From: Leyella stercorea
GTDB lineage: Bacteria > Bacteroidota > Bacteroidia > Bacteroidales > Bacteroidaceae
Assembly (NCBI RefSeq): GCF_021531655.1
Contig: NZ_JADYUF010000004.1
Span: forward strand, 1-64,000
Direction of reading: 5' to 3'
Length of the DNA: 64,000 nt
Made by a program: the position numbers and the translations under genes. This document shows, one piece after another, positions 32,815 through 40,928 of this stretch. The notes beneath the pieces were generated by a model that did no database searches, was not told the DNA's origin, and saw nothing but the letters and a program-made list of their open reading frames with translations. Position 1 is the stretch's first letter. The number at the start of each line of letters is the position of its first letter.

Positions 32815-33912
32815 ATGACGGCACACGCACAATTTGCCGTGACCATACCCTACGCTATGGAGCGTGGCAAGATGATAGTCAGCGCCGAGGTGAACGGCGT
32901 GAAGGGCCGCGTCGTGCTCGATACGGGAGCACCGTGCGCCCTCTCGTCCGACTTCGCCCGCAAGGCCGGCATCAGTTCGGGACAAGAAATTACGGCAAGC
33001 GACTCCAATGGCAACCCCGTAAAGACGCGCGTGCTGATGCTCGGATCGCTCAAGCTGGGCAGCACAAACTTCCAGAAGGTGCAGGCGCTGGAGCTTGACA
33101 TGAAGGACAATCCCGTGTTCAGCCTGTTCCATATCGACGGACTCATAGGCTACACGTTGCTGAAAATGGGCACATTGAGCATATATGGACGCGAGCACAA
33201 GGCCGTGTTTGCATCGGCAGCTCCTACCGATGGCGACAGCAACACACGCTATGTGGCAATGCTACACCACCCCATGCTCGCCCTCATCCCGCTGCAAATA
33301 GGCAATGCAAAGGACACCGTCATGTTTGACAGCGGTGAAGACCGCGTCTACGTAATGTCGCGCCATAAGCACGATGAGCTTGCAGCACAGCACACCCAAG
33401 GCATCCGTACGCTTGGCGAAGGCATGGGATTCTCGTCGATGGGCGTAGGAGGCGTCGAAGCTGCGACACGCAAGGTACGCGTATGCACAGACACGCTTGC
33501 CCTGGCAGGCTACAAACTGGCTAACGTTTGCTGCATAGCCACCGACAATCCTACATCGCGCATCGGCACCGGACTGCTTGCCTATGGCGACATATCAATC
33601 GACTACCGGCACAACACCTTCGCATTCAGCCCCCACACCGACTCCACTCCCAATCTATACCAGCCCGACTGGGACGTTGTGCTCACCGTAACGCCCGACG
33701 GATGGTTGCGCGCCGGAATAGTATGGGACAAACGTCTTGCCATACACAGCGGCGACCGCATAGTGGAGGTGAACGGCCATCGGTTTGACGACAAGCTCGA
33801 TATGCGCGAAGCAACAACCAAATCGTTCACAGCATTGTCGGGCAACAAGGCAGTGATTAAGTTCATAAACAAGAAGGGAAAGGAACAGAAGGTTGTGATA
33901 AAGAGAATTTAA
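32815..33912 (+). CDS. Retropepsin-like aspartic protease with PDZ domain, signal peptide lost
   Basis: A 365-aa protein with two retropepsin-like halves: VVLDTGAPCALSSDF (about 32-46) and VMFDSGEDRVYVMS (about 164-177). A C-terminal PDZ-like domain follows (about 285-365, IHSGDRIVEVNGHRFDDK). It begins MTAHAQFAV, where AHA-Q looks like the cleavage end of a signal peptide whose hydrophobic part is missing. The sequence immediately upstream is the end of a dispersed palindromic element, which probably replaced the 5' coding region. The product may be unexpressed or stay in the cytoplasm. It is flanked by two copies of the palindromic element and two tRNA-Asn genes. Confidence 0.8.
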   Translation: MTAHAQFAVTIPYAMERGKMIVSAEVNGVKGRVVLDTGAPCALSSDFARKAGISSGQEITASDSNGNPVKTRVLMLGSLKLGSTNFQKVQALELDMKDNPVFSLFHIDGLIGYTLLKMGTLSIYGREHKAVFASAAPTDGDSNTRYVAMLHHPMLALIPLQIGNAKDTVMFDSGEDRVYVMSRHKHDELAAQHTQGIRTLGEGMGFSSMGVGGVEAATRKVRVCTDTLALAGYKLANVCCIATDNPTSRIGTGLLAYGDISIDYRHNTFAFSPHTDSTPNLYQPDWDVVLTVTPDGWLRAGIVWDKRLAIHSGDRIVEVNGHRFDDKLDMREATTKSFTALSGNKAVIKFINKKGKEQKVVIKRI

Positions 33913-33923
33913 AAGTTGAGAAT

Positions 33924-34165
33924 TGATGTGTCAAAACTCAAACAACGCGGGCTGAAAGCCCAATAAGCACATAGCCCAGGGCAACACCCTGGGTGTAGGG
34001 ATTGATGAAAACAAAACGCCCTGTAAGGGCAAAAGCATTGATTATTAACGCTTTTGCCCTTACAGGGCGTTTGATTGTTTGGGCATTTTCACCCAGGGTG
34101 TTACCCTGGGCTATGTGCTTCTGCCCCTTCGGGGCGTACTGCTTAAACTTTTGAGACACCCTCTT
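33924..34165. repeat. Dispersed palindromic element, full copy 2
   Basis: About 240 bp. It starts GATGTGTCAAAACTCAAACAA, contains GCGGGCTGAAAGCCC, a CATAGCCCAGGGC arm, the central CGCCCTGTAAGGGCAAAAGC stem and its complement, then GCCCTGGGCTATGTG and GCCCCTTCGGGGC, ending TTTTGAGACACCCTC. It begins about 10 nt after the protease stop. Confidence 0.88.
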
Positions 34166-34166
34166 G

Positions 34167-34213
34167 AAAAAAGAAAAAGCCTCGCAAATCTTTCGACTTG
34201 CGAGGCTTTTCTT
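34167..34213 (-). terminator. Terminator of tRNA-Asn copy 2
   Basis: AAAAAGCCTCGCAA pairs with TTGCGAGGCTTTT. It is related to the terminator of copy 1. Confidence 0.85.
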
Positions 34214-34216
34214 ATG

Positions 34217-34290
34217 CGCTTCAAGATGGACTTGAACCAACGACCCCCTGATTAACAGTCAGGTGCTCTAACCAACTGAGCTATTGAAGC
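34217..34290 (-). tRNA. tRNA-Asn (GTT), copy 2
   Basis: Identical in sequence to the tRNA at 32477-32550, with the same upstream words (TGTTTGAGCAATCTTGT, GATTGCGGGTGCAAAG). The -7 box is TAACTTTG at 34335-34328. The two copies lie 1.7 kb apart in the same orientation. Confidence 0.97.
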
Positions 34291-34514
34291 ATTCTGTTTG
34301 AGCAATCTTGTTTCTTGATTGCGGGTGCAAAGTTAGCGGTTATTTTTCATTCCTCCAAACTTTTCGCAAGAAAATTTCTCAAATTATGTAATTTTTCTTT
34401 GTCAATACGTAAAATAAGGTACAAAACAAGTGTTTTGTGAGGTTAATGTATTACTTTTGCATCAGTCTACGACATACACATATTATTAATATAGCAACAT
34501 TATACCAACAAGAC

Positions 34515-36215
34515 ATGTACCTACGCAAATACACAAAAACAATGCGCAGCCTGATGCTGATGGCACTCATGGCTGTCGCTATGCCTATCATGGCACAGAA
34601 CACCAGCGACCACAACTTCCGCGTGGCAAAGAACCTTGACATTTTCAATGCCATCTACCGCAATCTCGACTTGATGTACGTCGACTCGCTCGATGCCGAT
34701 AAAACCATCGGAACGGCAATACGCTCGATGATGCACTCGCTCGACCCATACACCGACTACTTCCCCGAGGACAAGGCGGCTGAATACAAGCAGATGATGA
34801 CGGGCAAATATGCGGGCATCGGCTCGATAATAAGCTACAGCTTCACACGCAAGCACGTCATCATCAACGAGCCTTACGAGGGAATGCCGGCTGCTGAAGC
34901 CGGACTGAAGAAGGGAGACATGATACTGAGTATAGACGGCGAATCGATGGTTGGAAAGACCACTGCATACGTCAGCGACCACCTGCGTGGCGAGCCTGGC
35001 ACAACGATGGTGCTGAAGATTCAGCGACCATCGACGGGCAAGAAGATGACCGTCAAGGTGCAGCGCAAAGCCATACAGATGCCCTACCTGCCCTACTACG
35101 GCATGCAGAAGGACGGTATCGGATACATCAACTACAACCAGTATCTGGAGAACAGCGCCAAAGACGTGCGCCGAGCATTCATCGACCTGAAGAAGCAAGG
35201 CATGAAGGGACTGGTGCTCGACCTGCGCAACAACGGCGGAGGTTCGGTGCAGGAAGCCCTTCAGATACTCAATATGTTCATACCCAAGGGCCGCCACCTG
35301 CTCTCGATGAAGGGCAAGGTGAAGAACGCCAACAGCAATTACAACACTACAGTCGAGCCTCTCGACACCGTGATGCCTATCGTGGTGCTCGTCAACGAGG
35401 CTACAGCCAGCGCCAGCGAGATAACGAGCGGAACGCTGCAGGACTACGACCGCGCCGTAATCATGGGCACACGCACCTACGGCAAGGGTCTGGTGCAGAT
35501 ACCAAACGTGTCGCTGCCATACAACGGCAAGCTGAAACTCACCACAGCCAAATACTACATACCCTCGGGACGATGCATACAGGCTCTGCGCTACAAGCAC
35601 ACCGACAACGGATATGTAGCCGAGAACGTGCCCGACTCGCTCACTCACGAGTTCCGCACAGCTGCCGGACGCATCGTGCGCGACGGCGGTGGCATCAAGC
35701 CCGACATCGAAGTGAAGCCCGACTCGCTGCCCAACATCGCCTTCTATCTCTCGCGCGTGGACACGACCGACATCATGCTCAACTACGAGATTGACTACAT
35801 AGCCGCCCACCCCACCGTGGCAAGCCCCAAGGACTTCGAACTCTCGGATGCCGACTACGAGCAATTCAAGCAGCGCGTGGTAAAGAGCGGATTCACATAC
35901 GACCAGGTGAGCGAGAAGATACTCAAGGAACTGGAGAGCCTGGCACGCTTCGAGGGCTACTACGACGATGCCAAACCCGAGTTTGAGGCGCTGCGCCAGA
36001 AGCTGAAGCACAACATCGCCAAGGACCTCGACTATCCGTACAACAAGCAGAAGATAAAGGAACTCATTGCCGCCGACCTCATGGCTGCCTATTACTTCGA
36101 GAAGGGTTCGCTCGAAAACTCGCTGCGCAACGACAAGCAGTTTGCCGAGGCAGCACGCCTGCTCGGCAACCCCACCGAGTACCAGAAACTGCTGCAACCA
36201 AAGAAAGAGAAATAA
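34515..36215 (+). CDS. S41 family C-terminal processing protease
   Basis: A 566-aa exported serine protease of the CtpA/Tsp type. The start at 34515 is chosen because a -7 box TACTTTTG (34452-34459) lies just upstream and would exclude the earlier in-frame ATG; a start at 34542 is also possible. The signal peptide ends PIMAQ (about 28). A PDZ domain spans about 90-180 (KYAGIGSIIS, GLKKGDMILSIDGE). The catalytic core has LDLRNNGGGSVQEAL (235-249), the serine in NEATASASEI (about Ser299) and Lys324 in TYGKGLVQ. The C-terminal helical region (about 430-566) is longer than in CtpA and Tsp-like. It probably trims periplasmic or exported proteins. Confidence 0.93.
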   Translation: MYLRKYTKTMRSLMLMALMAVAMPIMAQNTSDHNFRVAKNLDIFNAIYRNLDLMYVDSLDADKTIGTAIRSMMHSLDPYTDYFPEDKAAEYKQMMTGKYAGIGSIISYSFTRKHVIINEPYEGMPAAEAGLKKGDMILSIDGESMVGKTTAYVSDHLRGEPGTTMVLKIQRPSTGKKMTVKVQRKAIQMPYLPYYGMQKDGIGYINYNQYLENSAKDVRRAFIDLKKQGMKGLVLDLRNNGGGSVQEALQILNMFIPKGRHLLSMKGKVKNANSNYNTTVEPLDTVMPIVVLVNEATASASEITSGTLQDYDRAVIMGTRTYGKGLVQIPNVSLPYNGKLKLTTAKYYIPSGRCIQALRYKHTDNGYVAENVPDSLTHEFRTAAGRIVRDGGGIKPDIEVKPDSLPNIAFYLSRVDTTDIMLNYEIDYIAAHPTVASPKDFELSDADYEQFKQRVVKSGFTYDQVSEKILKELESLARFEGYYDDAKPEFEALRQKLKHNIAKDLDYPYNKQKIKELIAADLMAAYYFEKGSLENSLRNDKQFAEAARLLGNPTEYQKLLQPKKEK

Positions 36216-36385
36216 ACTGAAATACAGATTTTCAACTATTGCTGTCCGGCAAACAATTATTCATCCTTATATTGTTTTGTTGTTCAGTGTTTTATTGCAA
36301 TATTTACTAAGGGGGCTTGCTATATACTATGCGGACTGAACCAACATTCACCAGCGCGTAGCGGAAAGGTAAAGCCTAAATATCA
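36216..36385. other. Intergenic, no gene seen
   Basis: AT-rich region after the S41 protease. No hairpin terminator stands out and no credible reading frame is present. Confidence 0.4.
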
Positions 36386-36618
36386 CATAGGAGGGATTGT
36401 CTAAATATAAGCATCGCGCCCCGAAGGGGCAGAAGCACATAGCCCAGGGCACCCGCCCTGGGTGAAAATGTCCAAACAACCAAACGCCCTGTAAGGGCAA
36501 AAGCGTTAATAATCAATGCTTTTGCCCTTGCAGGGCGTCTTGCTTTTATCAATCCGTACACCCAGGGCGGGTGCCCTGGGCTATGTGCTTATTGGGCTTT
36601 CAGCCCGTCTTTGACCAC
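36386..36618. repeat. Dispersed palindromic element, full copy 3 (opposite orientation)
   Basis: It begins CACATAGGAGGG, has GCGCCCCGAAGGGGC, AGCCCAGGGC..GCCCTGGGTG, the central CGCCCTGTAAGGGCAAAAGC stem and complement, CCCAGGGCGGGTGCCCTGGG, and ends GGGCTTTCAGCCCG. The hairpin order is reversed relative to the copies at 10323 and 33924. Confidence 0.87.
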
Positions 36619-36663
36619 ATTATTAGTTTTACCGGACAGCAATTTTTTCAACACCCCCATTCA

Positions 36664-36773
36664 AAAAGGAGTCCTTTTGCCTGTCAAAAGGGCTCCTTTT
36701 GCATTGTAAAAGGACTCCTTTTAAAGGGTAAAAGGACTCGTTTTGAAGTGCAAAAGGACTCGTTTTGAAAATG
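36664..36773. repeat. Array 3: five 22-bp palindromic units
   Basis: Units start at 36664, 36686, 36708, 36730 and 36752, with cores AAAAGGAGTCCTTTTG, AAAAGGGCTCCTTTTG, AAAAGGACTCCTTTTA and two AAAAGGACTCGTTTTG. As with array 1, a TTAAGTGTTAAGTG low-complexity stretch follows (36785-36830). Confidence 0.92.
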
Positions 36774-36934
36774 GAGAAGGGTTATTTTAAGTGTTAGATG
36801 TTAAATGTTAAGTGTTAAGTGGTGAAGATTGAATGTATTGAAACGACTCTTTACCTATCAACAATGATATTGTCGCTGTTAAAAGCAATGATTATAAAAA
36901 TAAGAATAAACTTGTTTCCTATCAAAAAATTAGT

Positions 36935-36942
36935 TATTTTTG
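36935..36942 (+). promoter_or_regulatory. Promoter -7 box of the DUF6169 locus
   Basis: TATTTTTG about 65 nt before the small ORF at 37007. Confidence 0.6.
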
Positions 36943-37006
36943 CGCAAGAAGACAAACCACATAGAATTATCACAACAATTTAGAACACATTAATAATATT
37001 ATAAAT

Positions 37007-37162
37007 ATGGATAGAATTAAACTAACACGTGAGGAAGCCTTGCGACGTTGGAAGGCATCCAAAGAACTAAAACGTAAAATGTCTGAGAAATTAGAACAAT
37101 TAGTACGCGACAGTTGCAAGGAGCAAACTGACAACAATTCTATTAGTGTAGAAATATGGTAA
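37007..37162 (+). CDS. Small charged protein, 51 aa, upstream partner of DUF6169
   Basis: A short protein beginning MDRIKLTREEALRRWKASKE, helical and rich in Lys, Arg and Glu (residues 1-40), with the tail NNSISVEIW. Its stop codon overlaps the start of the next frame (TAATG at 37160-37164), so the two are translationally coupled. It has its own promoter upstream. Size and arrangement resemble an antitoxin/toxin-type pair, but that is only an analogy. Confidence 0.6.
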   Translation: MDRIKLTREEALRRWKASKELKRKMSEKLEQLVRDSCKEQTDNNSISVEIW

Positions 37163-37664
37163 TGGAAAAACTGTCATTAGATGCAATAAATGCCAAATCT
37201 GAGTATCTTGTAAAAAAGAAGAGGATGAATTGACCTTTAGTTTCATGACTGATAATATGGCAGAAATTTTCATTTCATTTGAAAAAGATGACATATTACA
37301 ATCAGGCATTGTCTATCAGTTTGGTATATCCAATCCGCAAGGAACAAAATCCCCTCGCGACCAAAAAGTACGCAATACGATACTGGCAATTATTGAAGAA
37401 TTTTTTAATAAAAACAAGGCAGCTCTGCTATACATATGTGAGACTGGCGACGGTATGCAAAAAATGCGCAGTCGTTTGTTCCAATATTGGTTTAGCATTT
37501 ATAACGAAAGGGAAGAATACCTGTTTCCTCCGCAAATTGTCTACGACGAAGAAGAAAACGAGAATTATGCAGCTTTAATTATAAGAAAGGACAATCCTTG
37601 TTTTGTCGAATTGGTGTCAGAATTTACTGATACAATAAACTTGCTTAACGGAAAACCCGAGTAA
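37162..37664 (+). pseudogene. DUF6169 family protein, frameshifted
   Basis: The 5' part from ATG 37162 reads MEKLSLDAINAKSEYLVKKK and stops at 37231. The remainder, continuing in another frame, reads EEDELTFSFMTDNMAEIFISFEKDD and onward to 37664, with SPRDQKVRNTILAIIEEFF, ALLYICETGDGMQKMRSRLFQYWF and a final acidic region, which match the DUF6169 pattern. Adding one A to the A6 run at 37212-37217 restores a single frame of about 167 aa (SEYLVKKEEDELTFSF). It is either a mutation, a slippery-site frameshift or an assembly error. If translated only from 37230 (TTG) the protein lacks its N-terminus. Confidence 0.7.
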
Positions 37665-37714
37665 CGCAACAACAAAAAAAGCAATAAGCCACAAAAGGCA
37701 TAATGGCGCATACA

Positions 37715-37794
37715 GGAAAAGTGTAGTTTTTGGTTGCTTATTTCGTAGGAAAAGTGTATTTTTGCAATCGTAAAAACATAGGAAAAGTGTAATT
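37715..37794 (+). promoter_or_regulatory. Promoter with three 33-bp spaced GGAAAAGTG iterons (ATPase B)
   Basis: GGAAAAGTG occurs at 37715, 37748 and 37781, exactly 33 bp apart. A promoter with -33 TTG (37734-37736), 20 nt and -7 TATTTTTG (37757-37764) spans the middle copy, and the last copy lies 5 nt before the start codon, where the ribosome would bind. The same iteron and spacing precede the other DUF4143 ATPase at 48441. Confidence 0.8.
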
Positions 37795-39123
37795 ATGCTA
37801 TATCGTAAGATCGAAAAAGATATTGTTAGCCACTTACAATCAGGCTCTGACAAGATTCTGATTATAGACGGTGCGCGCCAGATAGGCAAGTCGTATATAA
37901 TAAGAGAGGTAGGCAAAAGGCTCTTCCCTAATTACATCGAGATAAATATGGAAACCGACAAGTTGGGCGACCGCACCTTTGCCGACGCCCGAACAAAGGA
38001 CGACTTTTATCTCGCATTAAGTACGATTGCCGGTGACAAGATGGGCAGCAAGCACGAAACACTTGTATTCATAGATGAAATACAAGCTTACGACCATCTT
38101 CTCACCCTGTTGAAATTCCTGCGCGAAGACGGCAAATTCACCTATATAGCCAGTGGTTCACTACTTGGCGTGACACTGAAAGTCACTTCTTCAGTACCAT
38201 TAGGCAGCATCGTCATCAAGCATATGTATCCTATGGACTTCGAAGAGTTTCTCATAGCAAACGGCATAGGGCAGCTGGTGATTGACACAATGCACCGGAA
38301 TTTCACAGAAAGAAAATCCATGCCAGATGCGATTCATGGCAAACTGCTCGACATGTTCAGGAAATATCTTCTCGTAGGAGGTTTGCCCGATGCCGTAAAG
38401 GAATTTGTAGAGACAAAAAACATCACATCCGTCCGAACCATCCAAAGCAACATACATCATCTGTATGGCGTAGACGCTGCAAGATACGAGGACACACACA
38501 ACCGGCTGAAGATACAACGCATATACAATATGATTCCGTCGAATCTTGAGAACAAGAAAAAACGGATAGTGGCAAAGAACATAGAGGACAAAAAAGGCAA
38601 ACGCATGAGCGATTACACCGAGGAGTTCGACTACCTTATCTCATCGGGAATCGCACTGGAAGTGAAAGCCATAAGCAAACCGAGTTTTCCGTTGATAGAA
38701 AACAGTGGGAAAAATCTCCTGAAACTGTATATGAATGATGTGGGAATTCTGACCGGCATATTCTTCGGAACCAATATAAAGGCTATCATGGACGATGTCG
38801 CAAGCATCAATCTTGGATCAGTCTACGAGACGGTAGTTGCCCAGGAACTGAGAGCGCATGGCTTCAATCTGTACTATTACGACAACAAGAAAACAGGCGA
38901 GGTGGACTATCTCATCGACGACAGAACCAATCTCTCTGTACTGCCATTAGAGATAAAGTCGGGCAAGGACTATACAATACATAGTGCACTTGATAAGTTT
39001 CTACAGATTAAGGAATACAACATCCATCAGGCTTTTGTATTGTCAAACGCTAAAGACGTAGTGACAACTAATGGAGTGACTTATCTGCCAGTTTACTACA
39101 TAGCATGCATCAAGCCTGACTGA
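37795..39123 (+). CDS. AAA_14 / DUF4143 ATPase
   Basis: A 442-aa cytoplasmic protein. The Walker A motif is GARQIGKS (26-33), Walker B is LVFIDEIQAYD (about 100) and a sensor-like IASGSLLGVTLK follows. A middle helical domain (about 170-260) carries VGGLPDAVKEFVE, typical of the family. The C-terminal DUF4143 domain has GEVDYLIDD..LPLEIKSGKDY (about 370-395), a PD-(D/E)XK-like D..E-x-K pattern. Members are abundant in Bacteroidetes and their role is unknown. It stands alone behind an iteron-bearing promoter. It is distantly related to the ATPase at 48441. Confidence 0.9.
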   Translation: MLYRKIEKDIVSHLQSGSDKILIIDGARQIGKSYIIREVGKRLFPNYIEINMETDKLGDRTFADARTKDDFYLALSTIAGDKMGSKHETLVFIDEIQAYDHLLTLLKFLREDGKFTYIASGSLLGVTLKVTSSVPLGSIVIKHMYPMDFEEFLIANGIGQLVIDTMHRNFTERKSMPDAIHGKLLDMFRKYLLVGGLPDAVKEFVETKNITSVRTIQSNIHHLYGVDAARYEDTHNRLKIQRIYNMIPSNLENKKKRIVAKNIEDKKGKRMSDYTEEFDYLISSGIALEVKAISKPSFPLIENSGKNLLKLYMNDVGILTGIFFGTNIKAIMDDVASINLGSVYETVVAQELRAHGFNLYYYDNKKTGEVDYLIDDRTNLSVLPLEIKSGKDYTIHSALDKFLQIKEYNIHQAFVLSNAKDVVTTNGVTYLPVYYIACIKPD

Positions 39124-39222
39124 GGCCTGACGTTGCCCATGATTTGCAATGTCGCAATACAACAAAAGGCATTTTCCGACAAGAACTGCTGCATTTCATT
39201 TTGTATTGCGACCGATTTGCAC

Positions 39223-39230
39223 TATCTTTG
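39223..39230 (+). promoter_or_regulatory. Promoter -7 box of rbfA
   Basis: TATCTTTG with a TTG about 19 nt upstream. It lies 34 nt before the rbfA start, which supports the start at 39265 rather than the earlier in-frame ATG. Confidence 0.7.
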
Positions 39231-39264
39231 CATATTAAAAACAAAATTTAAACAGATAAACAAC

Positions 39265-39600
39265 ATGCAAGAAACAAGACAAAACCGTATAGCACGACTC
39301 CTGCAGAAGGAGCTGAGCCTTATATTCCAGTCGCAGACACGTGCCATGCACGGCATCATGGTGAGCGTGACACGCTGCCGTGTGTCGCCCGACCTGAGCA
39401 TCTGCACAGCCTATCTCAGCATTTTCCCGTCGGAAAAAGCCGAGGAACTCATCAAGAACGTAACAGCCAACGAGAAGACAATACGCTACGAACTGGGCAC
39501 CCGCGTACGCAACCAGCTGCGCATCATCCCCGAACTCAGATTCTTCATCGACGACTCGCTCGACTACATCGAACGCATTGACGAACTGCTGAAGAAATGA
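39265..39600 (+). CDS. rbfA: Ribosome-binding factor A
   Basis: A 111-aa KH-fold protein that helps mature the 16S rRNA 5' end on the 30S subunit. RbfA features are RQNRIARLLQKELSLIF (N-terminal helix), VSVTRCRVSPDLSICTAYLSIFP (central strands) and RIIPELRFFIDDSLDYIERIDELL (C-terminal helix with the family pattern PELRF-DDS). Its stop overlaps the start of the following permease gene (ATGA). Confidence 0.94.
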   Translation: MQETRQNRIARLLQKELSLIFQSQTRAMHGIMVSVTRCRVSPDLSICTAYLSIFPSEKAEELIKNVTANEKTIRYELGTRVRNQLRIIPELRFFIDDSLDYIERIDELLKK

Positions 39601-40817
39601 ATTTCCCGTTCTTTATAGCTCGACGCTATGTCTTCTCGAAGAAGTCGACTAACGCCATCAACGTCATTTCTGCCATTTCGGTGGTAGGCGTGGCTGTGGG
39701 CACAATGGCACTGGTGATTGTGCTGAGCGTGTTCAACGGATTTCACGACCTCGTGGCGTCGTTCTTCACCAACTTCGACCCTCAAATCGAACTTGTGCCG
39801 ACGCAAGGCAAGACGGCTCCTGCCGACGATCCGTTGCTCGACAAGATACGCAAGATGCCTCAGGTGAGCGTTCACACCGATGTGCTTGAGGACCAGGGAC
39901 TGGCTGTATATGGCGACCGTCAGCAGATGGTGACCGTTATGGGTGTCGACGACAACTTCACCCAGCTCACCAACATCAGCGACATCCTGTACGGCGACGG
40001 CGAATTCACGCTTCAGGCTGCCAATCTGTTCTATGCCATTCCGGGCATACGCCTGGCGCAGGACATGGGACTGGGCGCACGCTTCGACGGCTATCTGAAG
40101 CTGTATGCTCCCGTACGACGCGGACAGATTACCGACCTTGAAGACCCGTCAGACGGATTTGTGGTAGACTCGCTCATATCGCCGGGCGTAGTGTTTGCCG
40201 TCAATCAGGCAAAATACGACCGCGACCACATTATATGCTCCATAGGTTTCGCACGCCGACTGTTCGATCAGGACGGCATGCTGTCGTCTCTACAGATACG
40301 GCTGAAGCCGGGCAGCGACCTCGCGGCTGTGAAGAAGCAGATGCGCGAGATTGTCGGCTCGAAGTATAGGGTGCTCGACAGGTTCGAACAGCAGTCAGAC
40401 ACGTTCAACATCATGCAGATAGAGAAGGTGCTGGCATACGTCTTCCTGACGTTCATACTTATGGTGGCTTGCTTCAACATCATATCGTCGCTCTCGATGC
40501 TCATCATCGACAAGAAGGCCGACGCTGCCACCCTGCGCAACCTCGGCGCTACCGACCGACAGATACGCAGCATTTTCCTATTCGAAGGCCGCATCATATC
40601 AGCCATCGGGGCCGTCGTGGGCATATTGCTCGGACTGCTGCTCTGCTGGCTTCAGCAGGAGTTCGGACTGGTGCACATGGGCGACTCGGCTGGCTCGTTC
40701 GTGGTCAATGCCTACCCCGTAAGCGTCCATTACGACGACGTGGCTATAGTCTTCGTCACGGTGCTCTTGATAGGATGGGCTGCAGCATGGATTCCTACGC
40801 GCAAGCTTAAGGTATAA
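39597..40817 (+). CDS. ABC permease of the LolC/LolE-FtsX type
   Basis: A 406-aa inner-membrane protein. The N-terminal signature is FIARRYVFSKKSTNAINVISAISVVGVAVGTMALVIVLSVFNG (TM1 about 17-45). A large periplasmic MacB-like domain follows (about 50-270), then three TM helices (about 278-305, 320-350, 370-395) containing SSLSMLIIDKKADAATLRNLGAT. This topology matches the lipoprotein-releasing complex that passes lipoproteins to the outer membrane. The ATPase partner (LolD) is not adjacent. It is translationally coupled to rbfA. Confidence 0.9.
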   Translation: MNFPFFIARRYVFSKKSTNAINVISAISVVGVAVGTMALVIVLSVFNGFHDLVASFFTNFDPQIELVPTQGKTAPADDPLLDKIRKMPQVSVHTDVLEDQGLAVYGDRQQMVTVMGVDDNFTQLTNISDILYGDGEFTLQAANLFYAIPGIRLAQDMGLGARFDGYLKLYAPVRRGQITDLEDPSDGFVVDSLISPGVVFAVNQAKYDRDHIICSIGFARRLFDQDGMLSSLQIRLKPGSDLAAVKKQMREIVGSKYRVLDRFEQQSDTFNIMQIEKVLAYVFLTFILMVACFNIISSLSMLIIDKKADAATLRNLGATDRQIRSIFLFEGRIISAIGAVVGILLGLLLCWLQQEFGLVHMGDSAGSFVVNAYPVSVHYDDVAIVFVTVLLIGWAAAWIPTRKLKV

Positions 40818-40900
40818 TCTGGCTTTTGACACACCCGCCTCCTACATCAGTTATTATCAAAAACGTTGTTCACTCCATATCTCGGGTAAACCAATAAAAA

Positions 40901-40928
40901 AGCGGGGCAGCTCTACAGCTGTCCCGCT
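40901..40928. terminator. Hairpin overlapping the DUF4294 stop codon
   Basis: AGCGGGGCAGCT pairs with AGCTGTCCCGCT around CTAC, which contains the complement of the stop codon. A-tract on the left reads as a T-tract for minus-strand transcription. It also faces the lolC/E-like gene, so it may work both ways. Confidence 0.75.

Noticed and set aside
32784..33098. Alternative start and frame for the aspartic protease
   Set aside because: It is in a different frame from the LDTGAPCALS motif and has no protease features.
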